Assembly: GCA_963821235.1 (NCBI GenBank)
Contig: CAWGCS010000001.1
Location: forward strand, 1,860,001-1,924,000
DNA: 64,000 nt
From: CTSoil-043 sp963821235
GTDB taxonomy: Bacteria; Chloroflexota; Limnocylindria; Limnocylindrales; CSP1-4
Direction of reading: 5' to 3'
Shown: positions 23,519 through 31,351 of the stretch, in pieces
Layout of the letters: each line of letters begins with the position of its first letter
How positions within the stretch are numbered: the first letter of the stretch is position 1
Translations under genes and position numbers: made by a program
Notes under the pieces: generated by a model
The model's input: the letters and a program-made list of their open reading frames with translations, nothing else
Databases searched by the model: none
What the model was told of the DNA's origin: nothing

Positions 23519-23555
23519 GGTCCCGTGAGGCCGGCGTACGGTCCCGTGAGGCCGG
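23519..23555 (+). promoter_or_regulatory. Tandem PyrR-type RNA sites upstream of carA
   Basis: The 16-mer GGTCCCGTGAGGCCGG occurs twice (23519-23534 and 23540-23555), 21 nt apart. Each copy fits the conserved loop of PyrR-binding RNA (R-T-C-C-N-G-N-G-A-G-G-Y), with the CGTGA loop closed by a CC/GG stem. The sites lie about 80-115 nt before carA in its leader. PyrR binds such RNA with UMP to switch off pyrimidine genes. The match of two adjacent copies to a family-specific RNA motif is strong; the regulator itself is not in the window. Confidence 0.75.
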
Positions 23556-23590
23556 AGGGGAGGCAACCGCGTGTGCACGCTGACGACCGT

Positions 23591-23620
23591 CCACCGCGCC
23601 CGTCGGGCCGGTGGCGTTTT
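23591..23620 (+). terminator. Attenuator-like hairpin and T-tract before carA
   Basis: CCACCG and CGGTGG enclose an inner GCCC/GGGC stem (10 bp with one bulge), followed by CGTTTT, 16 nt before the carA ATG. A terminator between the PyrR-type sites and the gene is what transcription attenuation of pyrimidine genes requires. Confidence 0.6.
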
Positions 23621-23635
23621 CGTGTCCGGGCCGGT

Positions 23636-24829
23636 ATGACCATCGGCGATCCCGCGCCCGGCGGCCGGCCCGTGCCGCCGTTGCCGGACCCGGGCCTGAT
23701 CGTCGACCCGCGCGTGGGCGCTCGCGGGCCGGCCCTCCTCGCCCTCGAGGACGGGACGGTCTATCCGGGGATCGCCTTCGGGGCGGACGCCGCCGCGGGC
23801 GGCGACCTCGTCGTGAACACCAGCCAGACCGGCTACCAGGAGGTCTGCACGGATCCCTCGTACGCCGGCCAGGTCGTCGTGATGACCTACCCGCTCATCG
23901 GCAACTACGGCCGCATCGACGCCGACGACCAGTCCGAGCGTCCCTGGCTGCGGGCCCTCGTGGTCGCCAGCGCCACGGCCGCGGTGGCCGAGCAGGCGGG
24001 CCAGCTGGCGGCCCTCCTCCGCGACGAAGGCATCCCGGCCATCGCGGGCATCGACACGCGGGCCCTCGCCCGCCACCTGCGAGCCCACGGCAGCCTGCGG
24101 GCGATCGTCACCGCCCCGGGCGAGGTGGACCAGGCCGCCGCCGTCGAGCGAGCGCGCGCGATCCCGCGCTGGGAAGACGTGGACTTCGTGGGGGCCGTCT
24201 CGCCGGCCGTCCCGGTCGACGTGGGCGACCCGCTGGAGGAGCCTGCGGCGCCGCTGGTCGCCATCGTCGACTTCGGGCTCAAGGCCAGCATCGTTCGCAG
24301 CCTCCGTCGTCGGGGCGTGCGGGTCCGGGTGCTCCCCCACACGGCCGGCCCGGCGGACGTCCTCGCCCCGGAGATCGCGGGCGTCGTGCTCTCGCCCGGC
24401 CCGGGCGATCCAGCGCGCCTCGCCGGCCCGGTCGCCCTGGCCCGAGCGGTGATCGACGACGGCCGCCCGCTGCTGGGGATCTGCCTGGGGCACCAGCTCG
24501 TCGGCCTCGCGGCGGGGGCGGAGACGCGCCGCCTGCGCTTCGGCCACCACGGGGCGAACCACCCCGTCAGGGACGCCGGCAGCGGCCTGGTCCAGGTCAC
24601 GGCCCAGAACCACGAGGTCACCGTCGACGGGGCGACCGTGCCCGCGGCGAGCGGCTTCGAGGTCAGCCAGGTCAACCTCAACGACGGATCGGTCGAGGGA
24701 CTGCGGCACCGGACGCTGCCGATCGAGACGGTCCAGTACCACCCCGAGGGGGCGCCCGGCCCGCTGGACGCCCTTGCCGTCTTCGACCGCTTCGTGGCCG
24801 CGGCGCGGGCCTGGGCGGACCGCCCGTGA
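23636..24829 (+). CDS. carA: Carbamoyl-phosphate synthase small (glutaminase) subunit
   Basis: A 397-residue CarA: an N-terminal domain (LLALEDGTVYPGIAFG, NTSQTGYQEVCTDPSY) and a class I glutamine amidotransferase domain from about residue 215, with the catalytic Cys283 in GICLGHQL and the His/Glu pair in VQYHPEGAPGP. It hydrolyses glutamine and channels ammonia to CarB, the first step of pyrimidine and arginine synthesis. It overlaps carB by GTGA. Its 5' leader carries two PyrR-type RNA sites and a terminator hairpin. The N-terminal ~20 residues are an extra Pro-rich stretch, so the true start could be slightly downstream (e.g. a later in-frame GTG). Confidence 0.95.
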   Translation: MTIGDPAPGGRPVPPLPDPGLIVDPRVGARGPALLALEDGTVYPGIAFGADAAAGGDLVVNTSQTGYQEVCTDPSYAGQVVVMTYPLIGNYGRIDADDQSERPWLRALVVASATAAVAEQAGQLAALLRDEGIPAIAGIDTRALARHLRAHGSLRAIVTAPGEVDQAAAVERARAIPRWEDVDFVGAVSPAVPVDVGDPLEEPAAPLVAIVDFGLKASIVRSLRRRGVRVRVLPHTAGPADVLAPEIAGVVLSPGPGDPARLAGPVALARAVIDDGRPLLGICLGHQLVGLAAGAETRRLRFGHHGANHPVRDAGSGLVQVTAQNHEVTVDGATVPAASGFEVSQVNLNDGSVEGLRHRTLPIETVQYHPEGAPGPLDALAVFDRFVAAARAWADRP

Positions 24830-27800
24830 GGGATGCCCCGCCGGCCCCGGCCTGCGCCGCGCCGGCGCGGCCGTCGCGGCCCACGTCGGTCCTCATCATC
24901 GGCTCCGGGCCGGTCGTGATCGGCCAGGCCGCGGAGTTCGACTACGCCGGCACCCAGGCCTGCCGGGCCCTTCGCGCCGAGGGCGTCCGGACGATCCTCG
25001 TCAACTCCAACCCGGCCACGATCATGACGGACCCGGCCGTGGCGGACGCCGTCTACCTCGAGCCGCTGACGGTGCCGGCGATCGAGGCGGTAATCGCCCG
25101 CGAGAAGCCGGACGGGCTGCTGGCCGGGCTGGGCGGCCAGACCGCCCTCAACCTGGCGATGGCCCTCGCCCAGGCCGGCGTCCTGGAGCGGCACGGCGTC
25201 CGCCTCCTTGGCACGCCCCTCCGGGCGATCGAGATGGCCGAGGATCGCCAGGGATTCCGCGACCTCCTCGACCGGCTCGGCCAGCCGTACGCGCCGTCGG
25301 CGATCGTCGACGGCGCCTCGGAGGCCGACCGCATGGCCAGCGCCACCGCCGCCCTCGCCGCGATCGGGCTGCCGGCGATCGTCCGGCCGGCGTTCACCCT
25401 GGGCGGGACCGGGGGCGGCATCGTGGAGACGGCGGCCGACTACCGCGAGCGGGTCCGCGCCGGCCTCCGCGCCAGCCCCATCGGCCAGGTCATGGTGGAG
25501 AAGGTCCTCGTCGGCTGGCAGGAGATCGAATACGAGGTGATGCGCGACGCCGACGACACCTGCATCGCCGTCTGCTCGATGGAGAACGTCGACCCGCTGG
25601 GGGTCCACACCGGCGACTCCATCGTCGTGGCGCCCGTCCAGACGCTCCCCGACGCGGTTCACCAGCGCCTCCGCAGCGCCGCACTGGCGATCATCAGGGG
25701 CCTCGGCGTCGAGGGCGGCTGCAACGTCCAGTTCGCGCTCTCGCCCGACTCCCGCGAGTACGCCGTCATCGAGGTGAACCCGCGGGTGAGCCGCAGCTCT
25801 GCGCTGGCCAGCAAGGCCACCGGATACCCCATCGCCAGGGTGGCGGCCCAGATCGCGGTCGGCAGGCGGCTGGCGGAGATCCCCAACGTGGTGACGGGCA
25901 CCACGGTGGCCGCCTTCGAGCCCGCCCTCGACTACCTCGTCGTCAAGCTGCCGCGCTTCCCGTTCGACAAGTTCCCTCGCGCCGACCGAACCCTGGGCAG
26001 CCAGATGAAGGCGACCGGCGAGGTGATGGCGATCGACCGGACCTTCGGGTCGGCGCTCAACAAGGCGCTCCGAGGCCTGGAGCAGGCCGGCGCGGGGCCG
26101 CTGGCCGAGGACCCGGCCTGGATGCCCACGCTCGACTACTTGGCTGCGGCGCTGGCGGGCGATCCCGACGAGGAGGACGCCGTCATCCGCTGGATTGGCG
26201 AGGACGGCGAGGCCTGCGAGAGCACCCGGCTGGCCCAGCGGAGCGCCACCCCGATCGTCCTGCGGCGGTTCCTGGCGCCCTCGGACAACCGCCTCTGGCG
26301 GGTCATGGCCCTCCTGCGGCGCGGCGTCGCCGAGACGGCCGTCGTCGAGGCGACGGGGATCAACCCGTGGTTCGTGGCCGAGCTCGGGCGATCGGTGGGC
26401 CTGGAGGCGCGGATCCGGGCGGCCGGGCCCGCCATCGCGGACCCGGCGGACGCGGCGGCCGCGTCCCTCCTCGCGACCGCCAAGCGGTCGGCCCTGGGGG
26501 ACCGGGAGATCGCCGCCCTGGCCGGGGTGGGGGAGGGGGACGTGGCCTCCGCCCGGGCCGCCCTCGGCCTAGCGCCGGGCTACGCCATGGTCGACACCTG
26601 CGCCGCCGAGTTCGCCGCCGAGACGCCCTACTTCTACAGCACCTACGCGGCGGCCGGCTCGCCGCCGGAGGCGGCGCCGGTGGCCCGGCCGGCGGCCCTC
26701 GTCATCGGCTCCGGCCCGGTCCGGATCGGGCAGGGAATCGAGTTCGACTACTGCGCCGTCCGGGCGGCCGAGAGCCTGCGAAGCCTCGGCTGGGAGGCGG
26801 TCCTCGCCAACTCCAACCCGGAGACCGTCTCGACCGATTTCGACGCCTCCTCCCGCCTCTACTTCGAGCCGCTCGACGCGGAGAGCGTCCGGGAGATCGT
26901 CGCCGCGGAGACGGCGCCGGGGGCGGATCCGCTGCCGGCCTTCGTCCAGTTCGGCGGCCAGACGCCCCTGAACCTGGCCGGCCCCCTGGCGGCCGCCGGC
27001 GTCCCCCTCCTCGGGGCGTCGCTGGAGACGATCGACCAGGCGGAGGACCGGGTCCGCTTCAGCGCTCTGGTCGAGCGGCTGGGGATCCCCCAGCCGGAGG
27101 GCGGGATGGCCCGCTCGATCGACGAGGCGGAGGCGCTCGCCGAGCGGATCGGCTACCCGGTCATCGTCCGGCCGTCGTTCGTCATCGGCGGCCTGGCGAT
27201 CGACTTCGCCTACTCCCGCGAGGACCTCGTGACCCAGCTGGCGGCGGCGACGGTCGTCGACCCCGACCGGCCCGTCCGGATCGACCGCTACCTCGAGGGG
27301 GTGGAGGTCGACGTGGACGCGGTCGCCGACGGGGAGACGGTGCTGATCCCGGGCCTCCTGGAGCAGGTCGAGCGGGCGGGGGTCCACTCCGGCGACTCGG
27401 CGGGCATCTTCCCGCCGCGGACGGTGAGCGAGGCGGACCAGGCCCTCATCGTCGCCTCCATGGAGCGGATCGTGCGGGCCCTCGACGTCCACGGCCTCGT
27501 CAACGCCCAGTTCATCGTGCGCGAGGACGGGGTCTACCTGATCGAGGTCAACCCCAGGGCGAGCCGGACGGTCCCCTTCATGAGCAAGGTGACCGGTGTC
27601 CCGCTCGTCGACCTCGCCGTGCGGATCGCTCTGGGCCAGCGCCTCGCCGACCTCGGCTGGCCCAACGGCCTGCTGCCCGCCCCGGCGTTCACGGCGGTCA
27701 AAGCGCCGGCCTTCTCGACCACCAAGCTGCGGGGCGTCGACCCGTCCCTGGGACCCTTCATGCAGTCGACCGGCGAGGTGATCGGCATCCATGCGGACGT

Positions 27801-28314
27801 GCGGGTGGCCACGGCCAAGGCGCTCGTGGCGGCGTCCCTCGTGCCGCCGCCGGCGGGCGCCGATGGCGCCCTCGCCCTCCTCTCCGTGGCCGACCGCGAC
27901 AAGGGGCTCCTCGCCCCGCTGGCGACCGCCCTGGCCAAGGCCGGCTACCGCTTCGCCGCGACGCCCGGGACGCGAGCTGGCCTGGCCGCCCTGGGCCACG
28001 CCTCGGAGGCCGTGGCCAAGCTGGGCGAAGAGGCAAAGCCGGGCGAGGTGCCGATCCTGGAGCTGATCGCCTCCGGTCGGGTGCGCCTCGTCGTCAACAC
28101 GCCGACACCCCGCTCCGGGCCCGTCCGCGACGCGGCCGAGATCCGACTCGCGGCGATCGCCGAGGGCGTCCTCTGCCTGACGGCAATGGAGACGGCGGTC
28201 GCGGCCGCCGAGGCGATCGACCCGGACCTGGCCGGCCGGCTGGCCGACGTCCGGCCCCTCGGCGAGTGGGTGCCGCAGCCGGGCCTGTCGCCCGTCCCCT
28301 CCGGGACGCGCTGA
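24826..28314 (+). CDS. carB: Carbamoyl-phosphate synthase large subunit
   Basis: A 1162-residue CarB made of two duplicated ATP-grasp halves. The first (LIIGSGPVVIGQAAEFDYAG near the start, ENVDPLGVHTGDS) makes carboxyphosphate; the second (VIGSGPVRIGQGIEFDYCAV, VEVDVDAVADGETV) phosphorylates carbamate. Between them is the oligomerisation domain, and a C-terminal MGS-like allosteric domain ends the protein (LVVNTPTPRSG, LTAMETAVAAAEAI). It is about 90 residues longer than E. coli CarB, mostly in a ~20-residue Ala/Pro N-terminus and in linkers. GTG 24826 overlaps the carA stop, a coupling typical of carAB. pyrB and pyrC are not here, so the rest of the pathway is unlinked. Confidence 0.96.
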   Translation: MRDAPPAPACAAPARPSRPTSVLIIGSGPVVIGQAAEFDYAGTQACRALRAEGVRTILVNSNPATIMTDPAVADAVYLEPLTVPAIEAVIAREKPDGLLAGLGGQTALNLAMALAQAGVLERHGVRLLGTPLRAIEMAEDRQGFRDLLDRLGQPYAPSAIVDGASEADRMASATAALAAIGLPAIVRPAFTLGGTGGGIVETAADYRERVRAGLRASPIGQVMVEKVLVGWQEIEYEVMRDADDTCIAVCSMENVDPLGVHTGDSIVVAPVQTLPDAVHQRLRSAALAIIRGLGVEGGCNVQFALSPDSREYAVIEVNPRVSRSSALASKATGYPIARVAAQIAVGRRLAEIPNVVTGTTVAAFEPALDYLVVKLPRFPFDKFPRADRTLGSQMKATGEVMAIDRTFGSALNKALRGLEQAGAGPLAEDPAWMPTLDYLAAALAGDPDEEDAVIRWIGEDGEACESTRLAQRSATPIVLRRFLAPSDNRLWRVMALLRRGVAETAVVEATGINPWFVAELGRSVGLEARIRAAGPAIADPADAAAASLLATAKRSALGDREIAALAGVGEGDVASARAALGLAPGYAMVDTCAAEFAAETPYFYSTYAAAGSPPEAAPVARPAALVIGSGPVRIGQGIEFDYCAVRAAESLRSLGWEAVLANSNPETVSTDFDASSRLYFEPLDAESVREIVAAETAPGADPLPAFVQFGGQTPLNLAGPLAAAGVPLLGASLETIDQAEDRVRFSALVERLGIPQPEGGMARSIDEAEALAERIGYPVIVRPSFVIGGLAIDFAYSREDLVTQLAAATVVDPDRPVRIDRYLEGVEVDVDAVADGETVLIPGLLEQVERAGVHSGDSAGIFPPRTVSEADQALIVASMERIVRALDVHGLVNAQFIVREDGVYLIEVNPRASRTVPFMSKVTGVPLVDLAVRIALGQRLADLGWPNGLLPAPAFTAVKAPAFSTTKLRGVDPSLGPFMQSTGEVIGIHADVRVATAKALVAASLVPPPAGADGALALLSVADRDKGLLAPLATALAKAGYRFAATPGTRAGLAALGHASEAVAKLGEEAKPGEVPILELIASGRVRLVVNTPTPRSGPVRDAAEIRLAAIAEGVLCLTAMETAVAAAEAIDPDLAGRLADVRPLGEWVPQPGLSPVPSGTR

Positions 28315-28338
28315 GCGGGCACCTCGCGGCGCCCGCTC
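28313..28338. terminator. Hairpin at the end of carB
   Basis: GAGCGGGC and GCCCGCTC (8 bp, 10-nt loop) begin in the carB stop codon and end before the convergent small gene. Plausible terminator without a U-tract. Confidence 0.45.
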
Positions 28339-28374
28339 GGGTCGGCCGGCTCGGCCCCGCCGGGCGGATGCCGC

Positions 28375-28554
28375 TCAGCGCGCGTGGAGCGCGGGCCGGC
28401 AGGCGGGCTCCGGCTCGATCCCGTGGATCGCCCGGCCGAGCGCCATGACCGCGTGGCCGAAGGCCTGGCGCAGCCCGTGCCGGTGGCCCACGAGCCGCTC
28501 GGCCGACGCCTCCGCCTCCAGCCGGCGCATCCGGAAGTCGATCTCGCTGCTCAT
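28375..28554 (-). CDS. Small Arg-rich protein downstream of ArsR-like gene
   Basis: A 59-residue basic helical protein (FRMRRLEAEASAERLVGHRHGLRQAF and onward) with no recognised domain. ATG 28554 is preferred because GGGGAGGG lies about 6 nt upstream; in-frame ATGs at 28620 and 28650 would extend it, the former also behind a GGAGGGG site. It lies just downstream of the ArsR-like regulator on the same strand. A protein of the same size and character is found at 60.1-60.3 kb between an ABC ATPase and its permease. Function unknown; the strong ribosome binding site argues that it is translated. Confidence 0.6.
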   Translation of the reverse strand: MSSEIDFRMRRLEAEASAERLVGHRHGLRQAFGHAVMALGRAIHGIEPEPACRPALHAR

Positions 28555-28696
28555 CGTCGTTCCCTCCCCGAGGTAGATCGTCGTCAAGGCCGGCGGACCG
28601 CCGGTCCGCGCCTTCGTCTGCATCTCGTCGCCCCTCCGTTCGATGCTCATCTAACTCGTGCTCGTCTCGATTGCCCGGCCGCGCCCGCTCGCGGCG

Positions 28697-29815
28697 CTAG
28701 CGGGCGTTCCCGCCCAGGTAGCGGGCCAGCTCCAGCCCGGGGTCGTCGAGGCGCTCCCGGCGGAGGCTGTAGTAGGTGAGTCCGCCCGTCTCGCTGACCG
28801 TCACCAGCCCGGCGGCGCGGAGCTGGGCGAGATGGTGCTTGACGGTCGGCTTGGAGAGATCCATCCGCTCGGCGATCTCGGTAAGGTAGAGGTCTCCGTC
28901 GGCGAGATGGCGCAGGATCCGCATCCGGCTCTCGTCGCCGAGGGCCCGGAAGAGCCGCAAGGTCGCCGAGGGGACACCGCCGGGATCGCCATCGAGGGCG
29001 CTCTCCGCCAGCGGGTAGCAGATGAGGTGCCAGGGCCCCTCGCCGAAGATGTAGTTGTAGGGCCGGGCGAAGTAGCTGGGCGTGAAGCGGATCGTGCGCA
29101 CGCGGCCTTCCGGCACCCAGCGGTATCCGTCGGTGGCCTTCTCGATGAAGTCGACCAGGGGCATCGTGGCGAGCTCCGGCCGGCGCTGCGCGACGTCGCG
29201 CTCCTGCATCCGGAGCACCCGCTCCTCGATCTCGGCGAACCGCTCCTGCCAGGCGCGCAGGATTCGCCGGAGGGAGCGCATCTCGCCTTCCGGATCCTTC
29301 ACCACCCGCGCGATCGCGCCCCGGAGTGCCGGCGGCGCGGCCGTCAGCATCTCCGCCTCGAGGCCCGGCTCACCGGCGAAATGGCGCTCCATGAGCGCCC
29401 GCAGCTCGGTGAGGTCGGGGTCGTCCGTGCAGGCTTCGCGGCACAGGTCGCGGACGTCGAGCCGGCTCGCGGCGGCGACGACGTCGGCCGAGCGCTGCAC
29501 GGCCGTGTCGGGCACGATCAGGGGGATGAGGGCCCAGCCGAGGCCCTTTTCCTCGTCCGAGTGGCCGAAGGCACGGTCGAAGTCGCGGCGCAGGGTATCG
29601 CTGAGCGAGGCCATCGCCCCCTCGTGCCAGGCGGCATCCCGGGGGAGGAGCTCGGGCTCGGTGTCGTGCACGAGGCTGATGAGGAAGTCGAGGGCCGGAC
29701 GCGCCTCCAGGGCCACCTCGGCCGCGGCGCCCGCCGGTGCCGCGGCGCCGGTCATGTCGCGCACCAGCGCCCTGGGGGGGCGGGGGGCTGCGACGGAGCG
29801 GGCGGAGCGGGCCAT
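28697..29815 (-). CDS. ArsR-type transcriptional regulator with large N-terminal domain
   Basis: A 372-residue protein whose C-terminal ~85 residues are an ArsR winged helix: LRLFRALGDESRMRILRHLA, then LYLTEIAERMDLSKPTVKHHLAQL and the wing ETGGLTYYSL. The first ~280 residues are an all-helical domain of the kind seen in DUF5937-like ArsR regulators of Chloroflexi and Actinobacteria, ending in a strand-rich part (RTIRFTPSYFARPYNYIFG) that may bind a ligand. A TGTTAG/CTAACA palindrome overlaps its own -10 box, so it is probably autorepressed. GAGGT lies 6 nt before ATG 29815. It is divergent from the M16 peptidase pair, which may be its other target. Confidence 0.82.
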   Translation of the reverse strand: MARSARSVAAPRPPRALVRDMTGAAAPAGAAAEVALEARPALDFLISLVHDTEPELLPRDAAWHEGAMASLSDTLRRDFDRAFGHSDEEKGLGWALIPLIVPDTAVQRSADVVAAASRLDVRDLCREACTDDPDLTELRALMERHFAGEPGLEAEMLTAAPPALRGAIARVVKDPEGEMRSLRRILRAWQERFAEIEERVLRMQERDVAQRRPELATMPLVDFIEKATDGYRWVPEGRVRTIRFTPSYFARPYNYIFGEGPWHLICYPLAESALDGDPGGVPSATLRLFRALGDESRMRILRHLADGDLYLTEIAERMDLSKPTVKHHLAQLRAAGLVTVSETGGLTYYSLRRERLDDPGLELARYLGGNAR

Positions 29816-29839
29816 GGTCTACCTCGTGTATGGTCCTCG

Positions 29840-29880
29840 TGTTAGATGGAAAGCTAACATCGCTTCCGCTGCCGTGTCAA
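29840..29880 (-). promoter_or_regulatory. Promoter and operator of the ArsR-like gene
   Basis: Reading leftward, TTGACA (29880-29875) and TAGCTT (29856-29851) are spaced by 18 nt. The inverted repeat TGTTAG / CTAACA (29840-29845 and 29854-29859) covers the -10 box, so a bound repressor would block RNA polymerase. Confidence 0.7.
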
Positions 29881-29915
29881 GAGCCGAGGCCACGTCGCCC
29901 TGCGGCGGCGGCCCA

Positions 29916-29921
29916 TACAAT
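29916..29921 (+). promoter_or_regulatory. -10-like box TACAAT upstream of M16 peptidase pair
   Basis: TACAAT lies about 54 nt before the M16 gene ATG; no good -35 is visible. Unlike the neighbouring genes this start has a leader and a GCGAGGC ribosome-binding-like stretch. Confidence 0.4.
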
Positions 29922-29974
29922 GCTGCGTCGCAGCCCTCGGGCCGCCAGTGCGACATCCCCACGGCGAGGCACGC

Positions 29975-31351
29975 ATGCCCCTTCCCGACGTCACCTTCAC
30001 GGACGAGCGGCTCCCCAATGGGCTCCGCCTGATCATCAGCGAGGACCACCTCGTGCCGGTCGTGGCCGTCAACGTCTGGTACGACGTGGGGAGCAAGCAC
30101 GAGCAGCCGGGCCGGACCGGGTTCGCCCACCTCTTCGAGCACGTGATGTTCCAGGGCAGCCGCCACGTCGCCAAGGCCGAGCACATCGCCCTGGTCCAGG
30201 CGGCCGGCGGGACCATGAACGGGACGACCTGGCTCGATCGCACCAACTACTTCGAGACCGTGCCGTCGCACCAGCTCGAGCTTGCCCTCTGGCTGGAGGC
30301 GGACCGCCTGGGGACCCTCCTCGACGCGCTGAGCCAGGAGAACCTCGACAACCAGCGGGCGGTCGTCAAGAACGAGAAGCGGCTCAGCTATGACAACCAG
30401 CCCTACGGGACCTGGCAGGAGAAGCTCCTCGGCCACATCTACCCGTCCGACCACCCCTACCACCACCCGACGATCGGCTCGATGGAGGACCTCGACGCGG
30501 CCTCGCTGGAGGATGTCAGCGCCTTCTTCCGGACCTGGTACGCCCCCAACAACGCTGTCCTCTCCATCGTCGGCGACGTCGACCCTGGGCAGGCCCGGGC
30601 CTGGGTCGACAAGTACTACGGGGCGATCCCGCCGAACCCGGCCCTCCCGCCGTTCGCGGCGGCCCCCCTGCCGCTCTCGCTTGGTGGCGAGCGCCGCGAG
30701 ACGGTCGAGGACCGCGTTCCCTTGCCGCGCATCTATGCCGCCTGGCGGGCGCCGTCGCTCGGCGACGAGCGGCTGTACGCCCTCGAGATCGCCGCCCAGG
30801 TCCTGGCCGGCGGCAAGGGCAGCCGGCTCCACCGACGACTCGTCCGGGAAGGACGAATCGCCCAGGACGTCGCCGTCTTCGTCCTCCCGTTCGCCTCCGG
30901 GCCGTCGATCCTCATGGGCTGGGCCACCGTCCGGCCGGACGCCACGATCGAGGCCGTCGAGGCGGGCTTCCTCGAGGAGGTCGCCCGGCTCGCCGCGGAC
31001 GACGTCACCGACGACGAGCTCCTGCGGGCCAAGGCGCTCATCGAGACCGATGAGCTGGGCTCGCTCCAGCGGGTCTCGGAGCGAGCCGACCGGCTGAGCA
31101 TGTTCGCCACGCTCCTCGACGACCCCGGTGAGATCAATCACCAGCTCGGGCGCTACCTCGCCACCGGCGCGGCCGAGGTGCGCGCCGCCTGCGCGGACGT
31201 CATGACCGACGAGAACCGCGTCGTGCTGACGTACGTGCCGGCCGGCGGGACGGCGGAGAGCCTCCCGGAGCCCGGTGACGACGGGGCGGCCGAGGGCGGG
31301 GACGGCCCGGTCGGGCCGGTGGCCGACGAGATGGCGGAGGAGCCGGCATGA
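29975..31351 (+). CDS. M16 family zinc peptidase (catalytic subunit)
   Basis: A 458-residue pitrilysin/insulinase-family protein. The inverted zinc motif HLFEH is at 52-56 (His52, Glu55, His56), with the distal Glu expected in VVKNEKRLSYDN about 75 residues later. NGLRLIISEDH is the N-terminal strand, and GGKGSRLHRRLVREGRIAQ marks the second domain. Bacterial two-gene M16 systems pair an active subunit with an inactive partner to degrade small peptides or process exported proteins. It overlaps the next gene by ATGA. ATG 29975 is chosen over an ATG at 29948. The acidic tail (last ~30 residues) is low-complexity. Confidence 0.93.
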   Translation: MPLPDVTFTDERLPNGLRLIISEDHLVPVVAVNVWYDVGSKHEQPGRTGFAHLFEHVMFQGSRHVAKAEHIALVQAAGGTMNGTTWLDRTNYFETVPSHQLELALWLEADRLGTLLDALSQENLDNQRAVVKNEKRLSYDNQPYGTWQEKLLGHIYPSDHPYHHPTIGSMEDLDAASLEDVSAFFRTWYAPNNAVLSIVGDVDPGQARAWVDKYYGAIPPNPALPPFAAAPLPLSLGGERRETVEDRVPLPRIYAAWRAPSLGDERLYALEIAAQVLAGGKGSRLHRRLVREGRIAQDVAVFVLPFASGPSILMGWATVRPDATIEAVEAGFLEEVARLAADDVTDDELLRAKALIETDELGSLQRVSERADRLSMFATLLDDPGEINHQLGRYLATGAAEVRAACADVMTDENRVVLTYVPAGGTAESLPEPGDDGAAEGGDGPVGPVADEMAEEPA

